Assembly: GCA_964466745.1 (NCBI GenBank)
Contig: CAYXOX010000051.1
Span: forward strand, 1 to 18,922
Direction: 5' to 3'
DNA from: CAYXOX01 sp964466745
GTDB taxonomy: Bacteria; Pseudomonadota; Alphaproteobacteria; Rhodobacterales; Rhodobacteraceae
DNA: 18,922 nt
A program made the position numbers and the translations under genes. The notes beneath the pieces were generated by a model. The model was given only the letters and a program-made list of their open reading frames with translations, was not told where the DNA came from and did not search any database. Positions 7,761 through 14,761 of this stretch are shown here, piece after piece (the stretch's first letter is position 1; each line of letters begins with the position of its first letter).

Positions 7761-7787
7761 TCCTTCCCCCCGCATGCGGGGAAAGGC
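7761..7787. repeat. GC-rich intergenic palindrome (REP-like)
   Basis: TCCTTCCCC followed by CCGCATGCGGGGAAAGG. The core CCCCGCATGCGGGG (7768-7781) is a perfect 14-base palindrome, extended by imperfect CCTT/AAAGG arms. Palindromes of this type (CTTCCCCGCATGCGGGG-like) recur between genes in many proteobacterial genomes. Only one copy is seen in the window. Confidence 0.5.
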
Positions 7788-8014
7788 CCTGCGCAAAGAC
7801 CGCCCGTTTCTACGCGGTGCCCGATGTCGAGGGCCAGCCGCTTCCCCGCAGGCTTCGCACCTGCCCGAGCACGAAGACAGCATTAGGCCCAATGCTATCG
7901 TCCTCGTCCCGTCCCCGATCGTTCGAGCGATCCAATGCGCCCGCCCCGCCGGTGGGTTCCGTTGCCGCGCGTCTGATGAGGGCTAGCAGGAGCCGCCACC
8001 TCATCGGGCCGGGT

Positions 8015-8106
8015 GATGTCCCCGGGCGATCCGCCTTTGGCACGGGAAGGCGGGGAACCGTGGCGCGACGTTTTTCGAGTTCCATCGCCAAAGGCGGCGA
8101 GACATC
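8015..8106. repeat. Long-range inverted repeat with two paired arms
   Basis: CCGCCTTTGGC (8031-8041) is matched perfectly by GCCAAAGGCGG (8087-8097). Outside it, GATGTC (8015-8020) is matched by GACATC (8101-8106). The paired arms surround a 45-base centre. This would allow a stem in RNA from either strand, or mark the ends of a small non-autonomous element. No function is known. Confidence 0.5.
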
Positions 8107-8189
8107 CGGAGGAGACACGCTTCAACCGCGGCGCCGCCCGGTCTTAGTCCGGGGACGCTGGCGGATGTGACGCGATGGCGTGATAGGCC

Positions 8190-8217
8190 GGGAGACGGCG
8201 ATTGTTTTGCCGTCCCC
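8190..8217 (-). terminator. Hairpin just past the orphan gene stop
   Basis: GACGGC and GCCGTC pair across a nine-base loop, extended by GGG/CCC with a bulged A. It ends three bases beyond the stop codon of the 217-residue gene. No T tract follows on the minus strand, so it is only a weak candidate for a terminator or mRNA 3'-end stabiliser. Confidence 0.3.
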
Positions 8218-8219
8218 AG

Positions 8220-8873
8220 CTACCTACCTGCTGCCGCTGCCAACTCGGCGTCAGTGAGTGCCTCCGTCGCAGGAAGATCCTGCGGCCTCGCCGGGACAGA
8301 GGTTGGAACGCGGAGTGGACTCCAGCTGAAACTGCCGCCTTCCGCGCACGCGCCGATGAGTTGCTCGAAAGCGCGGGCCAGGCCAAGCGTACGGAGCAAC
8401 TCGGGGCCAGTTTCGAGCCTTAGAGCACCGCAGAGGACAAGCGGCTGCAGATGCAAAGTTGGACGAAGACGCTCGAGGTGCTTTTCGATGGACCGGTAGG
8501 CCGACGGCGTACTGCCTTTCCGGGAGAAGGCTACATGGTTGTAGGCCGCCAAGCGTCGGGCGGCGTTGAGCGTGCTAGGCACACCTGCGCGCTGTAGCCG
8601 AAGCAGCTCGAGAACGACGTGCCCGGCGTGCGTGCGGGCAGCCGCTTCCCCTTTGGCAGTGACATACGTGCCCGCGAGCTTCTGGGCGAAACCGGATAGC
8701 CGCTGCGAAGCTGTCGACGGATTCATGCTCTCCTCTCGGACAAGTGTTTCGTAGATGTGCTGCCGATCCGCCGGGTCGGGCGCCACAATAGCCGCGACGA
8801 CCATGAAGCCCGGGTGATCGATCCAGTTGTGCGCTTCGTCGAATACGGGCAGGAAGGTCTCGGTACTGCGCAT
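8220..8873 (-). CDS. Hypothetical protein of unknown family, 217 aa
   Basis: ATG at 8873 is fixed by a perfect GGAGGT four bases upstream (GGAGGTGCCGATG). The frame is open further to 9050, but that extension has no comparable signal and is unlikely to be translated. The product begins MRSTETFLPVFDEAHNWIDH; a hydrophobic strand FMVVAAIVA (residues 23-31) follows, then an alanine/leucine-rich helical middle (HAGHVVLELLRLQRAG) and a basic stretch around AFSRKGSTPSAYRSIEKHLERLR. No signal peptide, membrane span or catalytic motif is recognised. It stands alone between non-coding DNA, on the same strand as the signalling cluster. Its isolation and accessory setting suggest horizontally acquired cargo. 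No function is proposed. Confidence 0.65.
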   Translation of the reverse strand: MRSTETFLPVFDEAHNWIDHPGFMVVAAIVAPDPADRQHIYETLVREESMNPSTASQRLSGFAQKLAGTYVTAKGEAAARTHAGHVVLELLRLQRAGVPSTLNAARRLAAYNHVAFSRKGSTPSAYRSIEKHLERLRPTLHLQPLVLCGALRLETGPELLRTLGLARAFEQLIGACAEGGSFSWSPLRVPTSVPARPQDLPATEALTDAELAAAAGR

Positions 8874-9400
8874 CGGCACCTCCGATTTCTCAAGGACGTC
8901 TTTGGTCCAGCCTGCTCCGAAGCGGTCTTCCTGTCCTGACGGCCGCTCCTGACAGCACCTTTGCCTTAGCACCGTGTCCGCAACGTGACCCGCCTTTTCC
9001 AACGGGCAAAACGTGTCTGTCGATCTGCAGGCATGCACGCTTGCGGCCAAATCATTGCAGACCGTCGCAAGCGCCTCGACTGAATACTAGTTTGAGCGCT
9101 GAATGGTCCCCTTCTCGCCCTGCTCCACAAGGATTTCGCCGGCGAGACGACGGGCCAAGGCCAATTTCGGAAGGATTCCAAGGAGATCGTTTGGCACTAT
9201 AGCGCCTTAGCGTGCCACATCGACGTGGGCCGAACGAAGCCCTACCGCTGGGCCAGCGACGGGCTGATAACGCTGCACAAGCGTGGCAGAATGACGTACG
9301 CGCGCATGAGCGAGATCCAGCAGGTTATCGAGGGCCTGGGGGACCAGATGGAGGACCGGAAGCCATTAATCCGGAATATATCTGCAAAAACAATGGCATT
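8874..9400. other. Stretch without a supported gene next to the tRNA
   Basis: Holds the ribosome site of the orphan gene at its left end. The remainder has no recognisable product. One plus-strand frame stays open from 9096 through the tRNA; the part from about 9180 to 9360 reads protein-like (KEIVWHYSALACHIDVGRTK, then RWASDGLITLHKRGRMTYAR) but has no good start and matches no known family or integrase motif. This is the expected place for an integrase or its remains if the region is a tRNA-borne island; none is seen. A T-rich run follows the tRNA 3' end on the minus strand (about 9386-9392). Confidence 0.45.
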
Positions 9401-9487
9401 TGGTGCGGTCGAGAAGACTCGAACTTCCACGGGAGTTACCCCACAGCGACCTCAACGCTGCGCGTCTACCAATTCCGCCACGACCGC
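9401..9487 (-). tRNA. tRNA-Leu (anticodon GAG)
   Basis: Reads GCGGTCG on the minus strand from 9487 as the 5' acceptor arm, pairing with CGACCGC near the 3' end, followed by A and an encoded CCA (9401-9403). The D-arm is GCGGAATTGGTAGACGC. The anticodon stem CAGCG/CGCTG encloses the loop TTGAGGT, giving GAG (bases 9451-9453). There is a long variable arm (TGGGGTAACTCCCGT), as expected for tRNA-Leu, and a T-arm containing TTCGAGT. Length is 87 bases with CCA, normal for the type. It reads CUC/CUU leucine codons. Its 3' end coincides with a change from very GC-rich core DNA to accessory DNA, so it may have served as an integration site. Confidence 0.97.
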
Positions 9488-9802
9488 ACGTGATCCGGTA
9501 GGTGCCGGCAGCGTATAGACGAGCCCGAAACCGATGTGAAGGGCGAAATCCACGGCCCGCGGTGCGCCCGGCGCCGGCCGTGCCGGCTCACCGCCGCCGG
9601 CTGCGGAACAGGCCTTTCGGCGCGCCCTGCACGAGGCGGATGCTGCCGCCCGCGCAGGGCAGGCAGCAGCGAGGTTGGCAGGTTCTGGCGGGCGCCATGC
9701 CCCGGGCCCTGCCGCTCCGCAACGGTCCGGCAAGAGCCGCCACGGGCCGCCACGGGCCGGGCGCACTTTACGCAGGGGCGCGCCTGCGGCATCACGGGCC
9801 GC
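9488..9802. other. Intergenic region between tRNA-Leu and the glycerate kinase
   Basis: About 315 bases holding the tRNA promoter (9512-9540) and the leader of the kinase. A 10-base unit GCCGCCACGG is repeated in tandem at 9736-9755. A 36-codon minus frame (9588-9698, starting MAPARTCQPRCCLPCAGGS) is cysteine-rich, but there is no family match or ribosome site to support it. No other gene is seen. Confidence 0.5.
9512..9540 (-). promoter_or_regulatory. Sigma-70-type promoter of tRNA-Leu
   Basis: On the minus strand TTCACA (9535-9540) and TATACG (9512-9517) are separated by 17 bases. They match the -35 consensus at five of six positions and the -10 at four of six. Transcription would begin near 9505, giving a short leader of about 18 bases before the mature tRNA 5' end at 9487. 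Confidence 0.65.
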
Positions 9803-11059
9803 ATGACACGTTCCGCACAGATCGACGAGGCCAGAGACCGCGCGCTGCGCATTTTCCGCGCCGGCGTCCGGGCCGCCGATCCCGCCCTTGCCGTGGAACG
9901 GTCGCTCTCCGAGCGCCCCCTGCCGCCGGGGCCAATCACGCTGGTGGCCTTCGGAAAGGCAGCGGCCCGGATGGCGACGGCGGCGATGCACGCCCTCGGA
10001 GCGCCTCCGGCGCGCGCCCTCGTGGTGACCAACGACGAGAACCTCGCGGAGGTTCCGGGCGCAGAGCTTTTCGCCGCCGGGCACCCGGTGCCAGACGCGC
10101 GCGGCGCCGCCGCGGCAGAGGCCGTGCTCGCCGCCCTGAACGGGCTCGGCGGGCGCGACCGGGTGCTCGCTCTCGTCTCGGGCGGAGGGTCCGCCCTGCT
10201 GCCCGCACCGGCCGCGGGGCTGACGCTGGCCGACAAGGCGGAGGTGAATCGCCTCCTGCTCGCGTCGGGTGCCGACATCTCCGAGATGAATCTCGTGCGC
10301 CAACAGCTTTCGCGCCTCAAGGGCGGCGGGATGCTCCGGGCCGCTGCGCCTGCCGCCGTGACAGCGCTCATCCTTTCGGACGTGATCGGGGACGATATCC
10401 GCGCCATCGCCTCCGGCCCAACCGCCGCGCCGCTGGGCACGCGCGGGCAGGCCCGGGCGACGCTCGAGGCGCGGGGTCTGTGGCAGGCCCTGCCCGAAGC
10501 CGTCCGGCAGCACCTGGAACGCGATGAAACGGCTCCCCTGCCGCCTCTCGGTTCCGCCGACAACCGGCTCGTCGGCTCCAACCGGCTGAGCGTTGAAGCG
10601 ATGGCCTCGGAGGCCGGTGGAACCGCCCGCATCGGCAGCCTCGCGCTCTGCGGCGACGTGGCCTCGGCCGCCGAGGAGGTCGCGCGGGCATGGCACGCCG
10701 GGCCGGGTATCACGCTCTTCGGCGGGGAAACGACGGTGGTCGTACGCGGGCATGGCCAGGGCGGGCGCAACCAGGAGCTCGCCCTGCGCCTCGCGCTGCT
10801 GGCCGAACGGCAAGGCTGGCCGGCCGACTGGTGCTACCTGCAGGCCGGCTCAGACGGGCGCGACGGGCCGACCGATGCCGCCGGCGGGCTCGTGGACGGC
10901 GGGACCGCCGAGCGCATCCGCGCAGCCGGGCTCGACCCGGAGGCCCGCCTCGCCGCGAACGACAGCCTCCCCGCGCTGGATGCCGCGGGTGATCTGCTGC
11001 GCACCGCCGGCACCGGCACCAACGTGGCCGACCTCGGCGTCTTCATCCGCCTTTCCTGA
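9803..11059 (+). CDS. Glycerate 2-kinase (MOFRL/DUF4147 family)
   Basis: 418 residues. This family phosphorylates D-glycerate to 2-phosphoglycerate, feeding serine-cycle, glycolate or tartrate-type catabolism into glycolysis; older annotations call relatives hydroxypyruvate reductase TtuD. Seen in sequence: VAFGKAAARM (48-57), VSGGGSALL (125-133), NLVRQQLSRLKGGG (163-176), LSDVIGDDIRAIASGPT (191-207), FGGETTVVVRGHGQGGRNQE (306-325), AGSDGRDGPTDAAG (348-361), and the C-terminal MOFRL signature TGTNVADLGVF (404-414). The length is usual for the family. ATG 9803 was chosen because family-like sequence begins there; no strong Shine-Dalgarno precedes it, and the frame is open well upstream. It converges on the HAD phosphatase gene with a 59-base gap. 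Regulation by the nearby GntR protein is possible but not shown. Confidence 0.9.
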   Translation: MTRSAQIDEARDRALRIFRAGVRAADPALAVERSLSERPLPPGPITLVAFGKAAARMATAAMHALGAPPARALVVTNDENLAEVPGAELFAAGHPVPDARGAAAAEAVLAALNGLGGRDRVLALVSGGGSALLPAPAAGLTLADKAEVNRLLLASGADISEMNLVRQQLSRLKGGGMLRAAAPAAVTALILSDVIGDDIRAIASGPTAAPLGTRGQARATLEARGLWQALPEAVRQHLERDETAPLPPLGSADNRLVGSNRLSVEAMASEAGGTARIGSLALCGDVASAAEEVARAWHAGPGITLFGGETTVVVRGHGQGGRNQELALRLALLAERQGWPADWCYLQAGSDGRDGPTDAAGGLVDGGTAERIRAAGLDPEARLAANDSLPALDAAGDLLRTAGTGTNVADLGVFIRLS

Positions 11060-11118
11060 TCCACGAACGGAACCGCCGCATTCACAGCGCAAACCGGCCC
11101 GCGCCGCCTCCAGGGGCT

Positions 11119-11811
11119 TCAGGCCGGGCACACCCTGCGCAGGAAACCGGCGAGATCCTCGGTGTGAAAGTGGATATGGTCGGCCCAATCCGGGCGCGGG
11201 GCCACATGCACCGTTCGCATCCCCATCGCGTGGGGGGCGGCGAGGTTTCGCGGATCGTCCTCGAACATCGCCCCCTGCTCGGCGGCGAGACCGTCGAGCG
11301 CGAAGACGGCCTCGAAGGCGGCCCGCGCGGGCTTGGGCCGGAACCCGGCATGCTCGACGCCGTAGACGGCATCGAACACGCCAGAAAGCCCCCGCGCCTC
11401 CAGTACCCGCAGCGCGTAGGGGCGGCTGCCGTTGGTGTAGACGATCCGGCGCCCCGGCAGCGCATCGATCGCCGCGGCGAGGGCCCGGTCGGGGGCCAGG
11501 TGCCCGAGATCGATCTCGTGCACGTCGTGCAGGTACGGGGCCGGGTCGACGCCGTGAACGGCCATGAGGCCGGCAAGCGTCGTGCCATACTCGGCCCAGT
11601 AGCGCGCGCGCAGGCTGTCGGCCTCCTCGCGGCTCACGCCGAGCGTCTCCTGCACGTAGCGCGTCATCCGGACCTCGATCTGATCGAAGAGCCGCGCTTC
11701 GGGCGGGTAGAGCGTGTTGTCGAGATCGAAAACCCAGGCCCTGACATGGGCGAAGGCCCGGGCCGCGGGGCCGTCGTCGCGGGTCTGTCCGGAGTCGCTC
11801 GGGGAACTCAT
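11119..11811 (-). CDS. HAD-superfamily hydrolase, pyrimidine 5'-nucleotidase type
   Basis: 230 residues with all four HAD motifs: VFDLDNTLYPP with nucleophile Asp29 and acid/base Asp31, YTNGS with Thr126, RPKP with Lys160, and FEDD with Asp185/Asp186. The DLDNTLYPP form, and the small helical cap between motifs I and II, are typical of the SDT1-like pyrimidine 5'-nucleotidase group, which dephosphorylates UMP/CMP-like nucleotides; other small phosphates cannot be excluded. It is soluble. The ATG at 11811 lies about 20 residues before the first strand; the extra N-terminus (MSSPSDSGQTRDDG) looks disordered. It is divergent from the GntR gene with about 104 bases between, so that regulator could act on both. 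Confidence 0.88.
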   Translation of the reverse strand: MSSPSDSGQTRDDGPAARAFAHVRAWVFDLDNTLYPPEARLFDQIEVRMTRYVQETLGVSREEADSLRARYWAEYGTTLAGLMAVHGVDPAPYLHDVHEIDLGHLAPDRALAAAIDALPGRRIVYTNGSRPYALRVLEARGLSGVFDAVYGVEHAGFRPKPARAAFEAVFALDGLAAEQGAMFEDDPRNLAAPHAMGMRTVHVAPRPDWADHIHFHTEDLAGFLRRVCPA

Positions 11812-11858
11812 GCCACGGCGCTACCGCGGCACCGCGCCCCATGCAAGCGGCCGCAGGC

Positions 11859-11886
11859 TTGCCTGACGGCGCGGCAGCCGCATAAC
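11859..11886 (+). promoter_or_regulatory. Candidate promoter of the GntR-family regulator
   Basis: TTGCCT (11859-11864) and CATAAC (11881-11886), 16 bases apart, each match the sigma-70 consensus at four positions. A start near 11893 would leave a leader of about 23 bases carrying AAGGAG before the ATG at 11916. Confidence 0.4.
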
Positions 11887-11915
11887 TTGGGCGGATCGCC
11901 TCGAAGGAGCCGCCC

Positions 11916-12581
11916 ATGGCCGATGCCAGACCGCCGCAGAAGGATGCCTACGCCCTCATCCTGGATGCCATCGACACCGGTATCTACAAGCCCGGCGACC
12001 GGCTGGTGGAAAGCGAGCTTGCCGAGCGCTTCGGCGTTTCGCGCACGCCGATCCGCGAGGCGCTGCAGCGGCTCGAGACCCAGTCGATGCTTGCCCGCGA
12101 CGGTCGCAGCCTCATCGTGGCATCGCTCGACCATAACGAGATGTCCGAACTCTACGTGGTGCGCTCCGAGCTGGAGGGGCTCGCCGCGCGGCTTGCCGCG
12201 CGCCATGCGACCGAAGAGGAGGTGCGCGTACTGCGCGACATGGTGGCCGCCGACCACGCGCTGATCGACGATCCCACCGCCATGGCACGGGCGAACCGGC
12301 GGTTTCACAAGCAGATCCACCTTGCGAGCCACAACCGCTTCCTCGTGCGGCAGCTCGATCTCGTCTATCGCACCATGGCCCTGATGGCGACGACCTCGCT
12401 GGCCGTGCAGGGCCGCGGCGAGATGGCGCTGGCCGAACACGACGCCATCGTAGGCGCCATCGCGGCCGGAGACGGAGATGCCGCCTACGATGCGCTCAAG
12501 GGCCACATCTCCAAGGCCTTCATCACCCGCCTCAAGCGCGATGCCGAGGCGGCAGGCAACGGTTCGGCCGCCCCGGGCTGA
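11916..12581 (+). CDS. GntR-family transcriptional regulator, FadR/FCD subfamily
   Basis: 221 residues. An N-terminal winged helix-turn-helix (about 8-70) shows IYKPGDRLVESELAERFGVS and RTPIREALQRLE, the family hallmark. The C-terminal FCD ligand-binding domain (about 78-210) carries the expected metal-binding histidines: His131 and/or His135 (RFHKQIHLASHN), His175 (AEHDAI) and His197 (KGHIS). Such proteins repress small organic-acid or sugar-acid catabolism genes until a carboxylate effector binds the metal site. The ATG is preceded by AAGGAG. It is divergent from the HAD gene and downstream of the glycerate kinase, so glycerate/glycolate-type acids are reasonable but unproven effectors. The last 50 bases overlap the end of the convergent glycosyltransferase gene. 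Confidence 0.92.
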   Translation: MADARPPQKDAYALILDAIDTGIYKPGDRLVESELAERFGVSRTPIREALQRLETQSMLARDGRSLIVASLDHNEMSELYVVRSELEGLAARLAARHATEEEVRVLRDMVAADHALIDDPTAMARANRRFHKQIHLASHNRFLVRQLDLVYRTMALMATTSLAVQGRGEMALAEHDAIVGAIAAGDGDAAYDALKGHISKAFITRLKRDAEAAGNGSAAPG

Positions 12582-14538
12582 TGCCTTCCCGAGACACCGC
12601 CCGCGCATGCGCAGCCCAGCCAACGGCCGCCTCGCGGCCTGCGGGAACCGGCGCCTCGGCCCCATCGGTGGGCGCGAAGACGCCGTGGGCCGTCTTGTCC
12701 CAGTAGTGTGGGCTCAGCACCATCTCGGCCAGGCCCTTGAGCGCCGCGAAGGTCGCCAGCGGGTAGTAGAAATGGAGCGTGGGCACCCACGGGATCAGTC
12801 CCGCGTGGCGGGTGCGCGCGACGGCCAGCGCCCCCACCGCGATATTGAGCAGCTCCGAGGCGAGAAAAAGCGCCACCAGCGCAGCCGCGGCGCCCGCGCC
12901 CAGCCACCGATCAAGCGGATGCGGCACGCCCGCCAGCATCAGCCAGAACGACCAGAGCACCGGCGCCAGGGCGAACTGGGCGACGGTGGCGAAAAACAGC
13001 GCCTGCACCCCGAAGAAGCGCCAGGGCCCCAGCTCGCGCCATAACCGCCCCGGGCGGCGCATGTGAACGGCCCAGGTCAGCGCGTAACCCTTGAGCCATC
13101 GCGAGCGCTGCTTGATCCATGGCCAGGCCCGGCAGTTGGCTTCCTCGCGGGTCTCGGTGGCGACCAGCTCGGTCCGGTAGCCATGGCGCGCGAGCCGCAG
13201 GCCGAGGTCGGCGTCCTCGGTCACGTTGTGGGCATCCCAGCCTCCCAGCGCCTCCAGCGCCCGGCGCCGGAAGAACAGCGTCGTGCCGCCGAGCGGGATG
13301 GGAAGGCCGAGACGCGCAACCCCGGGGAGCACCAGCCGGAACCACGCCGCATACTCGATCGTGAAGCAGCGCGAGAGCCAGTTCGAGCGCGAATTGTAGT
13401 AATCGAGCACCCCCTGCAGGCAGGCCACCTGCGGGCCGGAGCGCTGGAACTGCGCCACCACCCGGCGGATCTGGTCGGGGGCGGGAGCATCCTCGGCGTC
13501 GTAGACCCCGACGATTGAACCCCGGCAGAAATCGAGCCCGTAGTTGAGCGCGCGGGGCTTGGTCTTCAGCGCGCCGCGGGGCACCCGCAGGATCCGCATG
13601 AAACCCGGCAGCGCGGTTTCGGCGAGGGTGGCCTTCGTCGTCTCGTCGTCCGCCTCTACCAGCAGGCAGACATCGAGCAGCTCCGACGGATAGTCGATCG
13701 CCCTCAGGCGCATCACGAGGTGGCGCGCGATCTCGCGCTCGCGGAACAGCGGCACGAGGATCGAGACCACCGGCAGGCGCTGCACCGGGCCGGGCAGTTC
13801 GTGGGGCGGGCGCGGGCGGGTGAGCATCGCGAGGGTGGCCGCGAGCTTGAGCCCCTGCGCCGCGCAGAGCGTGAGTACGGCAGAGGCGGCAAGCACGGCG
13901 AAGGTGGCCACGGGCGCGAGGGCCGCACCCAGCGCCAGCATGCCGGCCAGTGCGATCACCGCGAGGCGCGCCTGGCTGGCGAGGGCACCGCGGCAGCTCA
14001 GCGAGGCCGGCACGCGTGTCTCGGCGGCGGCGGCAAGCGCCTCGCTGCGGCAATGGGCGACCGCGCTCTGGACCTCGGCTTCGGGCGCGAGCGCCATGGC
14101 GACGCGCCCGAACCGGGCCTGCAGCTCGGGCAGGTGGTCGGCGAAACGCTCGGGCCGGCCGGTGACCACCACCGTCATGCGCCCGATGCGCCGCCAGGGA
14201 ACGAGCGCATGGCGCAGGCAGCGGCGGGCGCCGAGCGCATCCACGAGCCGCGGATCGGGCCCGTCGCGCCGCAGATCGGGGGCGCCTGCGCGCCAGAATC
14301 GCCGTTCCGCGGCTTCCAGAACGCGCGGCGCGAGGGCGCCCTCGGCGAGAAGGATCTCGCGCAGGGCCACATCCTCGCCCGCCGCGATATCCCGGGCACG
14401 CTGCAGGCCGGCGAGCGTCAGAAGCCCCTCGCTCAGCAGGAAGGCGCCGAGATCGGCGGCCGGCGCGTGCCGCTCGGTCAGCAGGAGCGGCGCCCCGGAG
14501 AGGCGCGCACGGCTTGGCCGGAGGCTGTCCTCGGGCAT
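12532..14538 (-). CDS. Membrane GT2 glycosyltransferase with N-terminal MshEN-like domain
   Basis: 668 residues. The N-terminus (about 28-160) resembles the T2SSE_N/MshEN fold: LGAFLLSEGLLTLAGLQRAR (31-50), then LREILLAEGALAPRVLEAAE (59-78). A membrane region (190-238) precedes a processive-type GT2 catalytic domain: VSILVPLFRE (258-267), VEADDET (294-300), DAED (347-350), TEDADLGLRL (440-449) and QRSRW (477-481). Further membrane helices lie at about 508-575, then the common WxKTxHG motif (WDKTAHG, 613-619). It should transfer sugars at the cytoplasmic membrane into an exported or surface polysaccharide; substrate unknown. In c-di-GMP-binding MshEN domains each repeat starts RLG and ends in Gln; both are missing here, so nucleotide binding is doubtful. 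The final residues are encoded antisense to the GntR gene end (50-base overlap). Confidence 0.88.
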   Translation of the reverse strand: MPEDSLRPSRARLSGAPLLLTERHAPAADLGAFLLSEGLLTLAGLQRARDIAAGEDVALREILLAEGALAPRVLEAAERRFWRAGAPDLRRDGPDPRLVDALGARRCLRHALVPWRRIGRMTVVVTGRPERFADHLPELQARFGRVAMALAPEAEVQSAVAHCRSEALAAAAETRVPASLSCRGALASQARLAVIALAGMLALGAALAPVATFAVLAASAVLTLCAAQGLKLAATLAMLTRPRPPHELPGPVQRLPVVSILVPLFREREIARHLVMRLRAIDYPSELLDVCLLVEADDETTKATLAETALPGFMRILRVPRGALKTKPRALNYGLDFCRGSIVGVYDAEDAPAPDQIRRVVAQFQRSGPQVACLQGVLDYYNSRSNWLSRCFTIEYAAWFRLVLPGVARLGLPIPLGGTTLFFRRRALEALGGWDAHNVTEDADLGLRLARHGYRTELVATETREEANCRAWPWIKQRSRWLKGYALTWAVHMRRPGRLWRELGPWRFFGVQALFFATVAQFALAPVLWSFWLMLAGVPHPLDRWLGAGAAAALVALFLASELLNIAVGALAVARTRHAGLIPWVPTLHFYYPLATFAALKGLAEMVLSPHYWDKTAHGVFAPTDGAEAPVPAGREAAVGWAAHARAVSREGISPGRPNRCLPPRHRA

Positions 14539-14591
14539 GCGGCTGCGAACTCCCGGCGCGTTTGGTCTCCGCGCGGAAGGGTCGGGTGAAA

Positions 14592-14599
14592 ATGGTTAA
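14592..14599 (-). promoter_or_regulatory. CtrA half-site-like motif upstream of the glycosyltransferase
   Basis: TTAACCAT on the minus strand, about 55 bases before the glycosyltransferase ATG. It matches the TTAACCAT/TTAAC half-site associated with the alphaproteobacterial cell-cycle regulator CtrA; a full TTAA-N7-TTAA site is not present. The surrounding DNA is GC-rich, so an exact AT-rich octamer stands out, but one half-site may be chance. Confidence 0.28.
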
Positions 14600-14761
14600 C
14601 GGAGCCTTACCGAGCGGTCATATCCCCCGCCCCCGTGGCGCTTCGCCGCGCCTTCATGGCGCATCCCGACAGTCGGGCGCGGCCGAGCGACGGATCATCC
14701 CGCCGCGACCGTGGGCCTCCAGCCGCGCGCGGGCGCGGCGGCCCGGCGCCACTTCGACGGT

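Larger units (their letters stand above)
7481..8219. other. Non-coding or decayed stretch between the regulator and the orphan gene
   Basis: About 740 bases in which no frame shows a recognisable protein, ribosome site or consistent codon pattern; the long frames on both strands are arginine/proline-rich and look like artefacts of GC-rich DNA. The stretch holds a possible insertion-sequence end (7704-7746), a GC-rich palindrome (7761-7787) and a long-range inverted repeat (8015-8106), each listed separately. It may be scar tissue from past insertions. Confidence 0.5.

Noticed and set aside
7810..8118. 102-codon minus frame in the non-coding stretch
   Set aside because: Overlaps the inverted repeat and equally open frames on the other strand; no ribosome site or family match.
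8874..9050. Extension of the orphan protein to 9050
   Set aside because: Cysteine- and arginine-rich, without ribosome site; GGAGGT clearly marks ATG 8873.
9588..9698. 36-residue cysteine-rich minus frame (MAPARTCQPRCCLPCAGGS start)
   Set aside because: Too short, no Shine-Dalgarno and no recognised zinc-finger spacing; likely chance in GC-rich DNA.
9452..10813. Very long minus-strand frames (over 430 codons) opposite the glycerate kinase
   Set aside because: They are Arg/Ala/Gly/Pro-rich shadows of a very GC-rich gene; the plus frame carries all family motifs. One also runs into the tRNA.
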